A DNA stretch of 64,000 nucleotides, taken from Streptomyces antibioticus (GTDB lineage: Bacteria; Actinomycetota; Actinomycetes; Streptomycetales; Streptomycetaceae). Under the pieces are notes generated by a model, which had not been told where the DNA came from, ran no database searches, and saw only the letters and a list, made by a program, of their open reading frames with translations. How positions within the stretch are numbered: position 1 is the first letter of the stretch; every line of letters begins with the position of its first letter. Position numbers and translations under genes: made by a program. The stretch is taken from NCBI RefSeq assembly GCF_001514065.1, contig NZ_KQ948426.1:186001-250000 (forward strand). Direction: 5' to 3'. Shown here one piece after another: positions 34,931 through 43,488 of the stretch.

Positions 34931-34958
34931 AGCCCCTGGCGCAATAGCGCAAGGGGCT
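34931..34958 (+). terminator. Terminator-like hairpin in a divergent gap
   Basis: AGCCCCTGGCGC (34931-34942) pairs with GCGCAAGGGGCT (34947-34958), 11 of 12 pairs, with loop AATA, followed by CTTGC. It lies between divergent genes, so it is not a simple end-of-gene terminator. It could attenuate the downstream gene or mark a short leader RNA. Confidence 0.45.
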
Positions 34959-35000
34959 CTTGCACAAAGATGCTACCCGAGGAAGCGAGGCAGGACCGAG

Positions 35001-35855
35001 GTGGCGACTTCAGCGACTTCCGATCAGCTGCTGGTGGTCATCGATCCGGTCGCCCGGAGGACCGACGGCGAGTCGGTCCGGATCGCGAAAGACGTGCTCA
35101 GCGCGGGTGCGACCACGAAGGTCTGCATGCCGGAGGGGCCCGAGGAGTTCGCTCGGGTGCTGGCTCGCCGGGGTTCGCGGCGGCCGGTGGTGGTCGGCGA
35201 CGACCGGGCGCTGCTGCGCGCGGTGTCCCTGCTGCACCGGCAGCGGGCGCTGGCCGGATGTGCGCTGTCCTTCGTGCCGGTGGGCGGTGCGCTGTCGGTG
35301 GCCCGTTCCCTGGGGGTGCCGACGGGCGCGGTGGCCGCCGCGCGGACGGTCCTGGACGGCGTGGAGCGCCGCCTCGACCTGCTCGTCGACGACAGCGACG
35401 GGGTGGTGCTGGGCGCGCTGCGCATCCCCGCGCCGGCTCCGCAGCCGCCGGAGCTGGAGGTGGCGGCGGTCGCGGGGGCCGGGCACCCCTGGCTGCGGAC
35501 CTGCCAGACGCTCGTACGGACCCTCGTCCCGGCCCGCCCCGTCCGGGAACCCGCGCCGCCCGCGCCGGGGCCCTCCCGGCTCCGGGTGGAGGTGGACGGG
35601 GTGACGCTGGTCGACCTGGGCCAGCCGGTGGAGGCGGTCTCGGTGACACCGGGCGCGGCGGGGCTGGCCGAGGTGGAGGTGCGGCCGGTGTCGGTGGGCG
35701 CGGAGGCCCTCCCGCTGCGCGCCTCCGGCAGAACGGTGACGGTCACGGGCGCGGACTTCCGCTACGGCGCGGACGCGGGCGTGGCAGGCCCGGTACGACG
35801 CCGGACGTGGACGGTGTGGGAGGGGGCGCTGGTGCTGACGCTGCCGGGGCGGTGA
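35001..35855 (+). CDS. Degenerate diacylglycerol/lipid-kinase-fold protein
   Basis: A 284-aa protein with the two-domain shape of the DAGK/NAD-kinase-like superfamily: SDQLLVVIDPVARRTDGESVRIAKDVLSAGATTKVCMPEGPEEF, then a strand loop and a beta-rich C-terminal half. The ATP-binding GGDGT is replaced by GDDRA (VVVGDDRALLRAV), and GTGNDFAR by GGALSVAR (FVPVGGALSVARSLGVPTG). Catalysis by the known mechanism is therefore unlikely, though ligand binding is possible. The family name rests on fold and motif position. GTG 35001 is the start. A DUF6086-like gene follows in the same direction. Confidence 0.7.
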   Translation: MATSATSDQLLVVIDPVARRTDGESVRIAKDVLSAGATTKVCMPEGPEEFARVLARRGSRRPVVVGDDRALLRAVSLLHRQRALAGCALSFVPVGGALSVARSLGVPTGAVAAARTVLDGVERRLDLLVDDSDGVVLGALRIPAPAPQPPELEVAAVAGAGHPWLRTCQTLVRTLVPARPVREPAPPAPGPSRLRVEVDGVTLVDLGQPVEAVSVTPGAAGLAEVEVRPVSVGAEALPLRASGRTVTVTGADFRYGADAGVAGPVRRRTWTVWEGALVLTLPGR

Positions 35856-35903
35856 TCAGGCAGTTGTTACCGTGCGGGTCCGCCGATCGCACCGGGAGGG
35901 CGC

Positions 35904-36320
35904 ATGAGCCAGTACTTCGACGTGGGCGACGAGACCCTCTGGAACCCCTCCAACGGAGCCGCCCGCCTCTTCCTGCGCCATGTGCGGCTGTACGAGGAGG
36001 AGCTGGGCGTTCCCTCGGGGTTCGGGCCCATGGAGAACGACGAGTGCAAGATCGACCCGGCTGTCTTCGCGGCGTACGTCGACGCCCTCCTCGACCTGCA
36101 CGACCGCACCCGGCACTCGGTCAGCGACGCGCTCTCCGAGGGCTTCGTCGCCACCGTGCTGGTGCTCGCCGAGCGCGCCGGCATAGACGTCCGGCCCCCC
36201 GCGGTCACCGACCGGCTCACCGGACTCACCGACGTCCAGGTGCCGCTGTCCGACGCCCAGGACAGGGCCGTACGGCTGCGCGAGCGGGCGGATCTTCTGC
36301 GGCGCGGGATGCCGGTCTAG
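35904..36320 (+). CDS. DUF6086-like small protein (138 aa)
   Basis: A small acidic protein starting MSQYFDVGDETLWNPSNGAARLFLRHVRLYEEELGVPSGFGPMENDECKIDP, the N-terminal pattern I associate with DUF6086, a Streptomyces family of unknown role. The rest is helical (FAAYVDALLDLHDRTRHSVSDALSEGFVATVLVLAERAG). GGGAGGG lies four bases before ATG 35904. The conserved Y-F-D-x-G-x-x-x-L-W-N-P-S-N start suggests an interaction surface. No enzyme motif is visible. Confidence 0.75.
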   Translation: MSQYFDVGDETLWNPSNGAARLFLRHVRLYEEELGVPSGFGPMENDECKIDPAVFAAYVDALLDLHDRTRHSVSDALSEGFVATVLVLAERAGIDVRPPAVTDRLTGLTDVQVPLSDAQDRAVRLRERADLLRRGMPV

Positions 36321-36420
36321 AGCCCGCTGCACCGGCAGCGCGTCTCCAGCTCGTCTTCAGAGCCCGGCAGCGCGTCTCCGGAGCCCGCTAGACCGGCAGC
36401 GCGTCCGACTCGTCCTTCAG
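36321..36420. repeat. Repeated copies of the eutC 3' end
   Basis: AGCCCGCTGCACCGGCAGCG and the following bases to 36360 are a near copy of 36382-36420, which encodes the last codons and stop of eutC. A shorter copy (AGCCCGGCAGCGCGTCTCCG) lies between them at 36361-36380. It looks like local duplication of the gene end. Confidence 0.8.
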
Positions 36421-37131
36421 GCCCACCCCGGTCGCCCCCAGCTCCCGCGCGCGCCCCATCAGCGCCGCCAGCTTGCCCGCCGCGCCCTCGTACGACAGGC
36501 CCAGGGGCGGTCGGATGTTGGACAGGCAGTTGCGGTCGGCGTCGGTCGTGGCACCCGGCTCCGGCCGGTACGTCAGATACGCGCCCAGCGAGTCCGCCGC
36601 CGACATGCCCGGCCGTTCGCCGATCAGGACGACCACCATCGCCGCCCCCATGGCCGCCGCCACCGCGTCCCCCAGCGCCACCCGCGCCTGCTCGGCCAGC
36701 ACGACCGGTGCGATCCGCCAGCCGGGCAGCCGGGTCACCGTCTGCGTCACCACCGTCGCCGCGTGCTCGTGCACCGCCCGGCTGGACAGCCCGTCCGCGA
36801 CGACGAACACCACGTCCCACTCCCCCGCCGGCAGATGAGCCTCATCGGTCGCGTCCAACCGGCGTCCCAGGTCCGGGCGTTGGAGATACGTCAGCCGGTC
36901 ACCGGCCGCGCTGCGCACCCGTACCGTCGGCATCCCCGGCAGCCCCGCCGCGACCCGGTCGGGCTCGAACGGCGAGTGCACCGCGTCCCGGGCGGCGGCG
37001 TGCGCGGCCTGGAGTTCCAGCCGGTGCCGGGTGGGGAGTGCGGAACCCGCCCGGCCCAGGCCGATCCGGGCCTGCGTACGGCCGCGCAGCGACTGCCACA
37101 ACTCGCCTTGCCCCAGGGCCAGTTCACTCAT
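36388..37131 (-). CDS. eutC: Ethanolamine ammonia-lyase small (light) subunit
   Basis: The beta subunit of the adenosylcobalamin-dependent lyase that splits ethanolamine to acetaldehyde and ammonia. The 247-aa protein contains LGRAGSALPTRHRLELQAAHAAARDAVHSPFEP at the N-terminus, DVVFVVADGLSSRAVHEHA, LLIGERPG-like VVLIGERPGMSAADSLGAYLTYRPEPG and the conserved DADRNCLSNIRPPLGLSYEGAA, the B12-contact region. ATG 37131 overlaps the eutB stop (ATGA), so the two subunits are made together. Near copies of its 3' end occur in the adjacent spacer. Confidence 0.96.
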   Translation of the reverse strand: MSELALGQGELWQSLRGRTQARIGLGRAGSALPTRHRLELQAAHAAARDAVHSPFEPDRVAAGLPGMPTVRVRSAAGDRLTYLQRPDLGRRLDATDEAHLPAGEWDVVFVVADGLSSRAVHEHAATVVTQTVTRLPGWRIAPVVLAEQARVALGDAVAAAMGAAMVVVLIGERPGMSAADSLGAYLTYRPEPGATTDADRNCLSNIRPPLGLSYEGAAGKLAALMGRARELGATGVGLKDESDALPV

Positions 37132-38513
37132 GCCGCGAGCTCCCTTCCGGCGATCTCCGTCAGTGCGTGCGCATCGACCTCGCGGATGCCGCCGCCTTCG
37201 TCGAGCAGCCCCATCGTCGCCAGCCACGCCTCGAACTCCGGTGCCGGGCGCAGCCCGAGGACCTCGCGGAGGTACAACGCGTCGTGGTACGAGGCGGATT
37301 GGTAGTTGAGCATGATGTCGTCGCCGCCCGGCGTGCAGATCACGAAGGACGCGCCCGCGACGCCGAGCATGGTGAGCATGGTGGCCACGTCGTCGTCATC
37401 GGCGTCCGCGTGGTTCGTGTAGCAGATGTCCAGGCCCATGGGCAGGCCGAGCAGCTTGCCGCAGAAGTGGTCCTCCAGGGCGGCCCGCAGGATCTGGCGG
37501 CCGTCGTAGAGGTACTCCGGGCCGATGAAGCCGACGACCGTGTTCACGAGCAGGGGGTTGTAGCGGCGCGCCACCGCGTACGCCCGTGCCTCCACCGTCT
37601 GCTGGTCCACCCCGTGGTGCGCGTCGGCGGAGAGGGCGCTGCCCTGCCCGGTCTCGAAGTACATGACGTTCCGCCCGACCGTGCCGCGCTCCAGCGCGAG
37701 GGCCGCCTCGTACGCCTCGTCGAGCAGCCCGAGCGTGACGCCGAAGGAGGCGTTGGCGGCCTGAGTGCCGGCGATCGACTGGAAGACCAGGTCGACGGGG
37801 GCGCCGCGTTCCATCAGGTCCACGCTGGTCGTGACGTGGCAGAGGACGCAGGACTGGGTGGGGATGCCGTAGCGCTGGATGACTCCGTCGAGGAGGTCCA
37901 GCAGGTCCCGTACCGCCTTCGGGCTGTCCGTGGCCGGGTTGATGCCGATGACCGCGTCGCCTGAGCCGAGCAGCAGGCCGTCGAGCAGGGCGGCCGCGAC
38001 GCCCGCCGGGTCGTCGGTGGGGTGGTTGGGCTGGAGGCGGGTGGCCAGGCGTCCGGGCAGGCCGATCGTCGAGCGGAAGGCGGTGACGACCCGGACCTTG
38101 CGCGCGACGGCCACCAGGTCGGCGTTCCCCATGAGTTTGGAGACGGCCGCGACCATCTCGGGCGTGAGCCCGGCGGCCACGGCGGTCAGTGCCTCGCCGT
38201 CCGCCGCCAGCAGCCACTCCCTCAGCTCCCCCACCGTCATCCCCGCCACCGGCGCGAACGCCGCCGCGTCATGCGTGTCCAGGATCAGCCGGGTGACGTC
38301 GTCGCTCTCGTACGGGATCAGCGGCTCGGTCAGGAACGTCGTGAGCGGCACCTCCGCCAACGCCCAGCGCGCCGCGACCCGTTGCCGGGCCGACTCGGCC
38401 GCGAGCCCGGCGAGGCGGTCGCCGGACCGTTCCGGGCTCGCGGCGGCCAGCAGCTGGGCGAGGGACGTGAAGCGGTGGCGCTCGCCGCCGAGGGTGGAGG
38501 TGTGGACGCTCAT
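37128..38513 (-). CDS. eutB: Ethanolamine ammonia-lyase large (heavy) subunit
   Basis: The alpha subunit carrying the TIM-barrel active site. The 461-aa protein contains LQPNHPTDDPAGVAAALLDGLLLGSGDAVIGINPATDS, PTQSCVLCHVTTSVDLMERGAPVDLVFQSIAGTQAANASFGV, NVMYFETGQGSALSADAHHGVDQQT and GLPMGLDICYTNHADADDDDVATML, all typical of EutB. Length is normal. ATG 38513 (MSVHTSTLGGERHR) is used; the frame runs upstream without support. There are no microcompartment shell genes here, so acetaldehyde would be released into the cytosol. An APC permease is divergent across a 170-base gap. Confidence 0.96.
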   Translation of the reverse strand: MSVHTSTLGGERHRFTSLAQLLAAASPERSGDRLAGLAAESARQRVAARWALAEVPLTTFLTEPLIPYESDDVTRLILDTHDAAAFAPVAGMTVGELREWLLAADGEALTAVAAGLTPEMVAAVSKLMGNADLVAVARKVRVVTAFRSTIGLPGRLATRLQPNHPTDDPAGVAAALLDGLLLGSGDAVIGINPATDSPKAVRDLLDLLDGVIQRYGIPTQSCVLCHVTTSVDLMERGAPVDLVFQSIAGTQAANASFGVTLGLLDEAYEAALALERGTVGRNVMYFETGQGSALSADAHHGVDQQTVEARAYAVARRYNPLLVNTVVGFIGPEYLYDGRQILRAALEDHFCGKLLGLPMGLDICYTNHADADDDDVATMLTMLGVAGASFVICTPGGDDIMLNYQSASYHDALYLREVLGLRPAPEFEAWLATMGLLDEGGGIREVDAHALTEIAGRELAA

Positions 38514-38543
38514 GGCGGCGACCGTACGAGCCGCGTGTTGCGA

Positions 38544-38563
38544 GCAGATTTCCGCAGATTTCC
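38544..38563. repeat. Tandem 10-bp repeat between eutB and the permease
   Basis: GCAGATTTCC occurs twice head to tail at 38544-38553 and 38554-38563, in an unusually AT-rich divergent promoter region. TTGACA, a perfect -35 hexamer for the permease direction, follows at 38584. It is a likely activator or repressor site. Confidence 0.6.
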
Positions 38564-38683
38564 TCGGACTTCTAAAGGTCTGGTTGACAAACATTTAACG
38601 CCCCGAGACCCTTGGCCGACTCATTCGGCCGACAGAGTCCAGCCCGGTACACCAGCGCGTCAGCAGGGGAGGGGCCTAGCCCG

Positions 38684-40192
38684 ATGGCAGTGGACGAGGG
38701 AGTCGCCCCAGCGGCGAAGACAGACGAGACAGGCACGGTTCACCGGCTCAAGCCCAACGCCGTGGGCCTGCTGGGCGTGGTCTTCATGGCCGTCGCGACG
38801 GCCGCGCCGATCACCGCGATGACGGGCAACGTGCCCTTCATGGTGTCGGCGGGCAACGGCATCGGCGCCCCGGCGAGCTATCTCGTCGCAATGGTCGTCC
38901 TGGCAATCTTTTCCGTCGGCTTCACGTCGATGGCGAAGCACATCACGTCCACCGGCGCGTTCTACGGCTTCATCTCCTACGGCCTCGGACGCACCGTCGG
39001 ACTCGCCTCCGGGCTGCTCGCCACCTTCGCGTACGTCGTCTTCGAGCCGGCCCTGATCGGCATCTTCTCGACCTTCGCGACGGAGACGCTGAAGGACCAG
39101 ACGGGTGCGGACATCCCCTGGTGGGCGTTCGCGATCCTGATGCTGGCGATCAACGCCATGGGCACCTGGTTCGGCATCTCGGTCGCCGAGAAGCTGCTCG
39201 TCGTGCTGCTCGCCACCGAGGTCACGATCCTCGCCGCGATGGCGATCTCGGTCGCCTTCCACGGTGGCGGCCCGGACGGCTTCAGCATCGACCCGGTCAA
39301 CCCGGTCAACGCCTTCAAGGGGACGTCCGCCGGCCTCGGTCTGTTCTTCGCCTTCTGGTCGTGGGTCGGCTTCGAGTCGACGGCGATGTACGGCGAGGAG
39401 TCCCGCAACCCGAAGAAGATCATCCCCAAGGCGACGATGATCTCGGTGCTCGGCGTCGGCGTCTTCTACGTCTTCGTCTCCTGGATGGCGATCACCGGCA
39501 CCGGCCAGTCGAAGGCCGTCGAGGTCTCCACCGCCAATCCCCTCCAGCTGTTCTTCGGCCCCACCGAGCAGTACGTGGGCCACTGGGCGGTCGACGTCAT
39601 GCAGTGGCTGATGATCACCGGCTCGCTGGCCTGCGGCATGGCCTTCCACAACTGCGCCGCCCGCTACATGTACGCGCTGGGCCGCGAGGGCGTCCTGCCC
39701 TCCCTGAAGAACACCGTCGGCCGCACCCACGCCCGGCACGGCTCCCCGCACATCGCGGGCCTGGTCCAGACGATCGTGACCGGCCTGCTCCTGCTGGCCT
39801 TCGCGGCCGCCGGCAAGGACCCGTACACCGGCACCTACGTCCTGCTCGCGATCCTCGGCACCATGGCGATCCTCGTCGTGCAGGCGGTCTGCTCCTTCGC
39901 GGTGCTGGTCTACTTCCGCCGCAACCACCCCGAGAGCCGGCACTGGTTCAAGACCCTCACCGCCCCGCTGGTCGGCGGCGTCGCGATGCTCGCGGTGGTG
40001 GCGCTGCTGGTGTCCAACATGGGCGCGGCGGCCGGTACGGAGTCCGGTTCGCTGGTGCTGAAGGCGACGCCTTGGCTGGTGGCGCTGGTCGCGGGAACGG
40101 GCATCGGGTACGCGCAGTACCTCAAGCGCCGGGACCCGGCCCGCTATCAGCTCCTGGGCCGGACGGTCCTGGAGGAGACCAAGGAGCGCTAG
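38684..40192 (+). CDS. APC family amino acid/amine permease, probable ethanolamine importer
   Basis: A 502-aa transporter with about twelve helices and the APC signature near the start (HRLKPNAVGLLGVVFMAVATAAPITAMTGNVPFMVSAGNG). It also has the helix 6-8 blocks FFAFWSWVGFESTAMYGEESRNPKKIIPKATM and FHNCAARYMYALGREGVLP, which fit the amino acid or amine transporters. GGGGAGGGG lies about nine bases before ATG 38684. Divergence from eutB-eutC across one control region points to ethanolamine as substrate, by context. Its stop codon overlaps the end of the convergent GbsR-like gene by four bases. Confidence 0.88.
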   Translation: MAVDEGVAPAAKTDETGTVHRLKPNAVGLLGVVFMAVATAAPITAMTGNVPFMVSAGNGIGAPASYLVAMVVLAIFSVGFTSMAKHITSTGAFYGFISYGLGRTVGLASGLLATFAYVVFEPALIGIFSTFATETLKDQTGADIPWWAFAILMLAINAMGTWFGISVAEKLLVVLLATEVTILAAMAISVAFHGGGPDGFSIDPVNPVNAFKGTSAGLGLFFAFWSWVGFESTAMYGEESRNPKKIIPKATMISVLGVGVFYVFVSWMAITGTGQSKAVEVSTANPLQLFFGPTEQYVGHWAVDVMQWLMITGSLACGMAFHNCAARYMYALGREGVLPSLKNTVGRTHARHGSPHIAGLVQTIVTGLLLLAFAAAGKDPYTGTYVLLAILGTMAILVVQAVCSFAVLVYFRRNHPESRHWFKTLTAPLVGGVAMLAVVALLVSNMGAAAGTESGSLVLKATPWLVALVAGTGIGYAQYLKRRDPARYQLLGRTVLEETKER

Positions 40193-40680
40193 CCGTCCGG
40201 GAACAGCTCCGCGCGGCGGACCTGCCAGCGTTCCATCATCTCGACGAGGTCCTTCTCGATGAACTCGAAGAAGGCGAGCGTCTCGGCCAGCCTGTGGCCG
40301 GCCGGAGTCCCGGCCCCCAGGCTGGCCACACCTTCGCGCAGGGCGTCCTCCCACCGCTTGATGATCGCCTCGCGGTTGGTGATGGCCTGGTACCACTGGT
40401 CGCTGTGCACCCGGTACCGCTCGCGGCGCGATCCGGGCTCGCGCTCCCGCGACAGCATGTGCACCTGGGACAGATAGCGCACGGCGCCCGAGACCCCGGC
40501 CGGGCTGATCTGGAGCTGTTCGCCCAGCTCGGCGGAGGTGAGGGCGCCACTGTCGGAGGCCAGCAGCGCGGCGAAGACCCGGGCCGGCATGCGCGCCAGC
40601 CCCGCCTCGACGAGCTGCGCCGCGAACCGCTCCACGAACCTGGACACCGCTTCAGGGTCCCGACCTGCCACGTCACTCAT
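40189..40680 (-). CDS. GbsR/MarR family regulator
   Basis: A 163-aa winged-helix regulator. The DNA-binding part ARMPARVFAALLASDSGALTSAELGEQLQISPAGVSGAVRYLSQVHMLSREREPGSRRERYRVH is of GbsR/MarR type; helical arms at both ends (VERFAAQLVEAGL, LAFFEFIEKDLVEMMERW) form the dimer. ATG 40680 follows AGGGTGAGGGG. It is divergent from an ABC exporter with only 73 AT-rich bases between, holding two TTCTGAAA words. It probably represses the exporter and itself, like many drug-responsive regulators. It overlaps the permease gene end by four bases. Confidence 0.9.
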   Translation of the reverse strand: MSDVAGRDPEAVSRFVERFAAQLVEAGLARMPARVFAALLASDSGALTSAELGEQLQISPAGVSGAVRYLSQVHMLSREREPGSRRERYRVHSDQWYQAITNREAIIKRWEDALREGVASLGAGTPAGHRLAETLAFFEFIEKDLVEMMERWQVRRAELFPDG

Positions 40681-40725
40681 CCCCTCACCCTAACCGGCGT
40701 TCACACACTTCCTTAACTTCACAAA

Positions 40726-40752
40726 TTTCTGAAAGAAGCGTACGTTCTGAAA
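40726..40752. promoter_or_regulatory. Repeated TTCTGAAA words in the exporter/regulator promoter
   Basis: TTTCTGAAA (a palindrome, 40726-40734) and a second TTCTGAAA (40745-40752) lie 18 bases apart in a short AT-rich gap. The second ends next to the exporter's ATG. They are good candidates for the GbsR-like regulator's sites. Confidence 0.55.
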
Positions 40753-40753
40753 C

Positions 40754-41644
40754 ATGACGAAGGCAATCAGCGTCTCCGGCCTCCACAAGGCCTTCGGCAA
40801 GACGCAAGCGCTCGACGGGCTTGACCTCACTGTCGAGGCCGGCGAGGTGCACGGCTTCCTGGGCCCCAACGGCGCCGGCAAGTCCACCACCATCCGCGTC
40901 CTGCTGGGCCTGCTGCGCGCCGACGCGGGCGCCGCGCAGGTGCTCGGCCGCGATCCGTGGGCGGACGCGGTCGAGGTGCACCGCAGGATCGCCTACGTCC
41001 CCGGCGACGTGACGCTGTGGCGCAACCTGTCGGGCGGTGAGGTCATCGACCTGATGGGCCGCCTGCGCGGCGGCCTCGACGCCAAGCGGCGCGCCGACCT
41101 GATCGACCGCTTCGAACTCGACCCCACCAAGAAGGGCCGCACGTACTCCAAGGGCAACCGCCAGAAGGTCGCCCTGGTCGCCGCGTTCGCCTCGGACGTC
41201 GACCTGCTCATCCTCGACGAGCCGACCTCGGGCCTGGACCCCTTGATGGAGGAGGTCTTCCAGCGCTGCGTGGAGGAGGAGCGGGACCGTGGCCGCACGG
41301 TCCTCCTCTCCTCCCACATCCTCAGCGAGGTCGAGGAGTTGTGCGACCGCGTGAGCATCATCCGCAACGGCCGTACGGTCGAGACGGGTTCGCTCGCCGA
41401 CCTGCGCCATCTGACCCGCACCAGCGTGTCGGCCGAACTCGCGGGCGCCCCCGACGGGTTGGCCGACCTCCCCGGCGTCCATGACCTCGACCTCCAGGGC
41501 CACCGGGTCCGCCTCCAGGTCGACACGGACAAACTCGACGCCGTACTGCGCCAGTTGAGCGAGTCGGGCGTGCGCTCGCTGACGTCGACGCCGCCCACCC
41601 TGGAGGAGCTGTTCCTGCGCCACTACCAGGAGGCCGCGTCGTGA
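40754..41644 (+). CDS. ABC exporter ATP-binding subunit
   Basis: A 296-aa ATPase of the DrrA/ABC-2 type. It has Walker [11 protein letters not shown], the family signature [13 protein letters not shown] (in place of a plain LSGGQ), Walker [15 protein letters not shown] and the switch His in [17 protein letters not shown]-terminal segment of about 90 residues ([34 protein letters not shown]) follows, as in antibiotic exporters. ATG 40754 lies right after the operator-like repeats. The permease gene starts in a GTGA overlap with its stop, so the two form one transporter. The cargo is probably a drug or antibiotic, by family. Confidence 0.95.
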   Translation: MTKAISVSGLHKAFGKTQALDGLDLTVEAGEVHGFLGPNGAGKSTTIRVLLGLLRADAGAAQVLGRDPWADAVEVHRRIAYVPGDVTLWRNLSGGEVIDLMGRLRGGLDAKRRADLIDRFELDPTKKGRTYSKGNRQKVALVAAFASDVDLLILDEPTSGLDPLMEEVFQRCVEEERDRGRTVLLSSHILSEVEELCDRVSIIRNGRTVETGSLADLRHLTRTSVSAELAGAPDGLADLPGVHDLDLQGHRVRLQVDTDKLDAVLRQLSESGVRSLTSTPPTLEELFLRHYQEAAS

Positions 41645-43212
41645 CGGCCTCCCTCGCGGGCACCGGCGTACTGCTCCGCTTCTCGCTGCGCCGCGACCGG
41701 CTGACGATCCCGGTCTGGGTCGCGGTGAACGCGCTGATGGTCCTCTCCATGCCCGCCTCCCTGAAGGGCCTGTACGGCACGGACGCCGAACGGGCCGACC
41801 TGATCCACCAGGTGGAGACCAACGCGTCCTTCCGCGCCCTGATCGGCCCGGTCTTCGACACCGACCTGGGCGCGCTCACCGCCTGGCGGATCGGCGTCTA
41901 CGCCGGTCTGGTCGCGGCGGCGATGAGCCTGCTGATCGTCGTACGGCACACCCGCGACGAGGAGGAGAGCGGCCGCCAGGAGCTGGTGGCGTCCGGGATG
42001 GTGGGCCGCAGGGCGTCCCTGACGGCGGCGCTGCTGGCGGCCGGGGTCGCGAACGCGGTGCTCGCGCTGCTGGTGACGGCGGGCCTGGCGGGCCAGGGCG
42101 TCGTGGGCGCGCTCGCCCTCGGCCTGGGCCTCGCGGCGGTCGGCATGGTCTTCGCCACGATGGCCGCGATCGTCGCCCAGCTGACGGAGAGCGCGCGGCT
42201 GGCCCGCGGTCTGACCTCCGGCATCCTCGGTGCGGCGTTCGTGCTGCGCGCCGCGGGCGACTCGGCTTCGGACGACGGCAGTTCGGTCCTGACCTGGCTC
42301 TCCCCACTGGGCTGGCTGGAGAACCTGCGTCCGTACGCGGGCGAACGCTGGTGGGTACTGTTGCTGTTCGCCGCCGCGGTGGCCGGACAGGCCTGGCTGG
42401 CCTACGAGTTGGCGGGCCGCAGGGACGTCGGCATGAGCTTCTTCCCGACCCGCCCGGGCCCGGCCACGGGCCGCCTGTCCACCGCGGGCGCACTGGCCTG
42501 GAGACTGCAACGGGGCAGTGTGTACGGCTGGAGCCTCGCCTTCTTCGTCGTGGGCGTGGTCTACGGCGGCCTCACCGACGGCGTGGCGGACCTGGTCGGG
42601 GACAACGAGAACGCGCGCGAGATCTTCGAGCGGATGGGCGGCCAGAGCGGCCTGGAGGACGCGTTCCTGGCCTCCATGGTCGGGATGATGGGCCTGATCG
42701 CGTCGCTGTACGTCGTCCAGAGCGTGCTGCGCCTGCACGGCGAGGAGACGTCGGGCCGCGCGGAGCCGGTGCTGGCGAACGCGGTGAGCCGCCTGGGCTG
42801 GGCCACCGGTCACCTGGCCGTCGCCTTCGGCGGGGCGGTGCTGCTCATGCTGCTCACCGGTCTGGGCTTCGTGGCGGGCTACGGCAAGGAAGCCCGCCCC
42901 ATCCTCGGGGCGTGCCTGGTGCAGCTGCCCGCGGTGTGGGTGGTCGGCGGCCTGGCGGTCGCGCTGTACGGGCTGCTGCCGCGGGCGGCCATGGCGGCGT
43001 GGGGTGCCGCCGGGGCCGTCCTGCTCATCGGCTGGGTGGGCCCGGCGCTGGATGCTCCGCAGGCGGTACTGGATGTGTCCCCGTTCGGTCACCTGCCCAA
43101 GTTGCCGGGTGGGGAGATGAGTTGGGGGCCGGTACTGGTCCTGCTGATGCTTGCCGTGGTGCTGGTGGGCGGGGGGCTGGCCGGGTTGCGGCGGCGGGAC
43201 ATGACCACCTGA
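41641..43212 (+). CDS. ABC exporter permease, tetronasin/polyketide-type
   Basis: A 523-aa membrane protein with about twelve helices in two similar halves ([31 protein letters not shown] and [30 protein letters not shown] carry the repeated R-x-x-E-E-x-S-G-R motif). This doubled form is typical of TnrB3-like permeases that export polyketide or ionophore antibiotics with one ATPase. The GTG at 41641 overlaps the ATPase stop, so the two are co-translated. The last residues GLRRRDMTT are the usual cytoplasmic tail. Confidence 0.92.
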   Translation: MTASLAGTGVLLRFSLRRDRLTIPVWVAVNALMVLSMPASLKGLYGTDAERADLIHQVETNASFRALIGPVFDTDLGALTAWRIGVYAGLVAAAMSLLIVVRHTRDEEESGRQELVASGMVGRRASLTAALLAAGVANAVLALLVTAGLAGQGVVGALALGLGLAAVGMVFATMAAIVAQLTESARLARGLTSGILGAAFVLRAAGDSASDDGSSVLTWLSPLGWLENLRPYAGERWWVLLLFAAAVAGQAWLAYELAGRRDVGMSFFPTRPGPATGRLSTAGALAWRLQRGSVYGWSLAFFVVGVVYGGLTDGVADLVGDNENAREIFERMGGQSGLEDAFLASMVGMMGLIASLYVVQSVLRLHGEETSGRAEPVLANAVSRLGWATGHLAVAFGGAVLLMLLTGLGFVAGYGKEARPILGACLVQLPAVWVVGGLAVALYGLLPRAAMAAWGAAGAVLLIGWVGPALDAPQAVLDVSPFGHLPKLPGGEMSWGPVLVLLMLAVVLVGGGLAGLRRRDMTT

Positions 43213-43251
43213 CGGGAACCTCTGAACGGCCTGCGCGCGTCCGTCCCGGGC

Positions 43252-43488
43252 ATGGGACAACGTGCGCAGGCCGCGGCAGGGTGCCTGACCGCGACCGCCG
43301 GGGCCGGGGTGGGGCTGGCGGTGTGGGCCGTCGACGTACGGTCCCGGTTCGTGCGGTTCGAGCAGGGCCCGGACTGGAGCGTGCTCTACGCCGAGCTGCC
43401 GCTCATGGTCCTGGGCGGTGTGGCCGCCTCCCTGGCGGTGTGGGCCGTACTGCGCTCCCTCAGACGCTCCCTCAGACCGCGACGGTGA
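43252..43488 (+). CDS. Small membrane protein (78 aa)
   Basis: A short hypothetical protein with two hydrophobic helices (AAAGCLTATAGAGVGLAVWAV and LPLMVLGGVAASLAVWAVL) and an Arg-rich tail (RSLRRSLRPRR). The loop between has RSRFVRFEQGPDWSVLYAE. Similar two-helix proteins are common in Streptomyces, and no role is known. The start ATG 43252 has no good ribosome-binding site. It overlaps the end of the P450 gene by 17 bases on the other strand. It could be translated after the exporter, 39 bases upstream. Confidence 0.5.
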   Translation: MGQRAQAAAGCLTATAGAGVGLAVWAVDVRSRFVRFEQGPDWSVLYAELPLMVLGGVAASLAVWAVLRSLRRSLRPRR

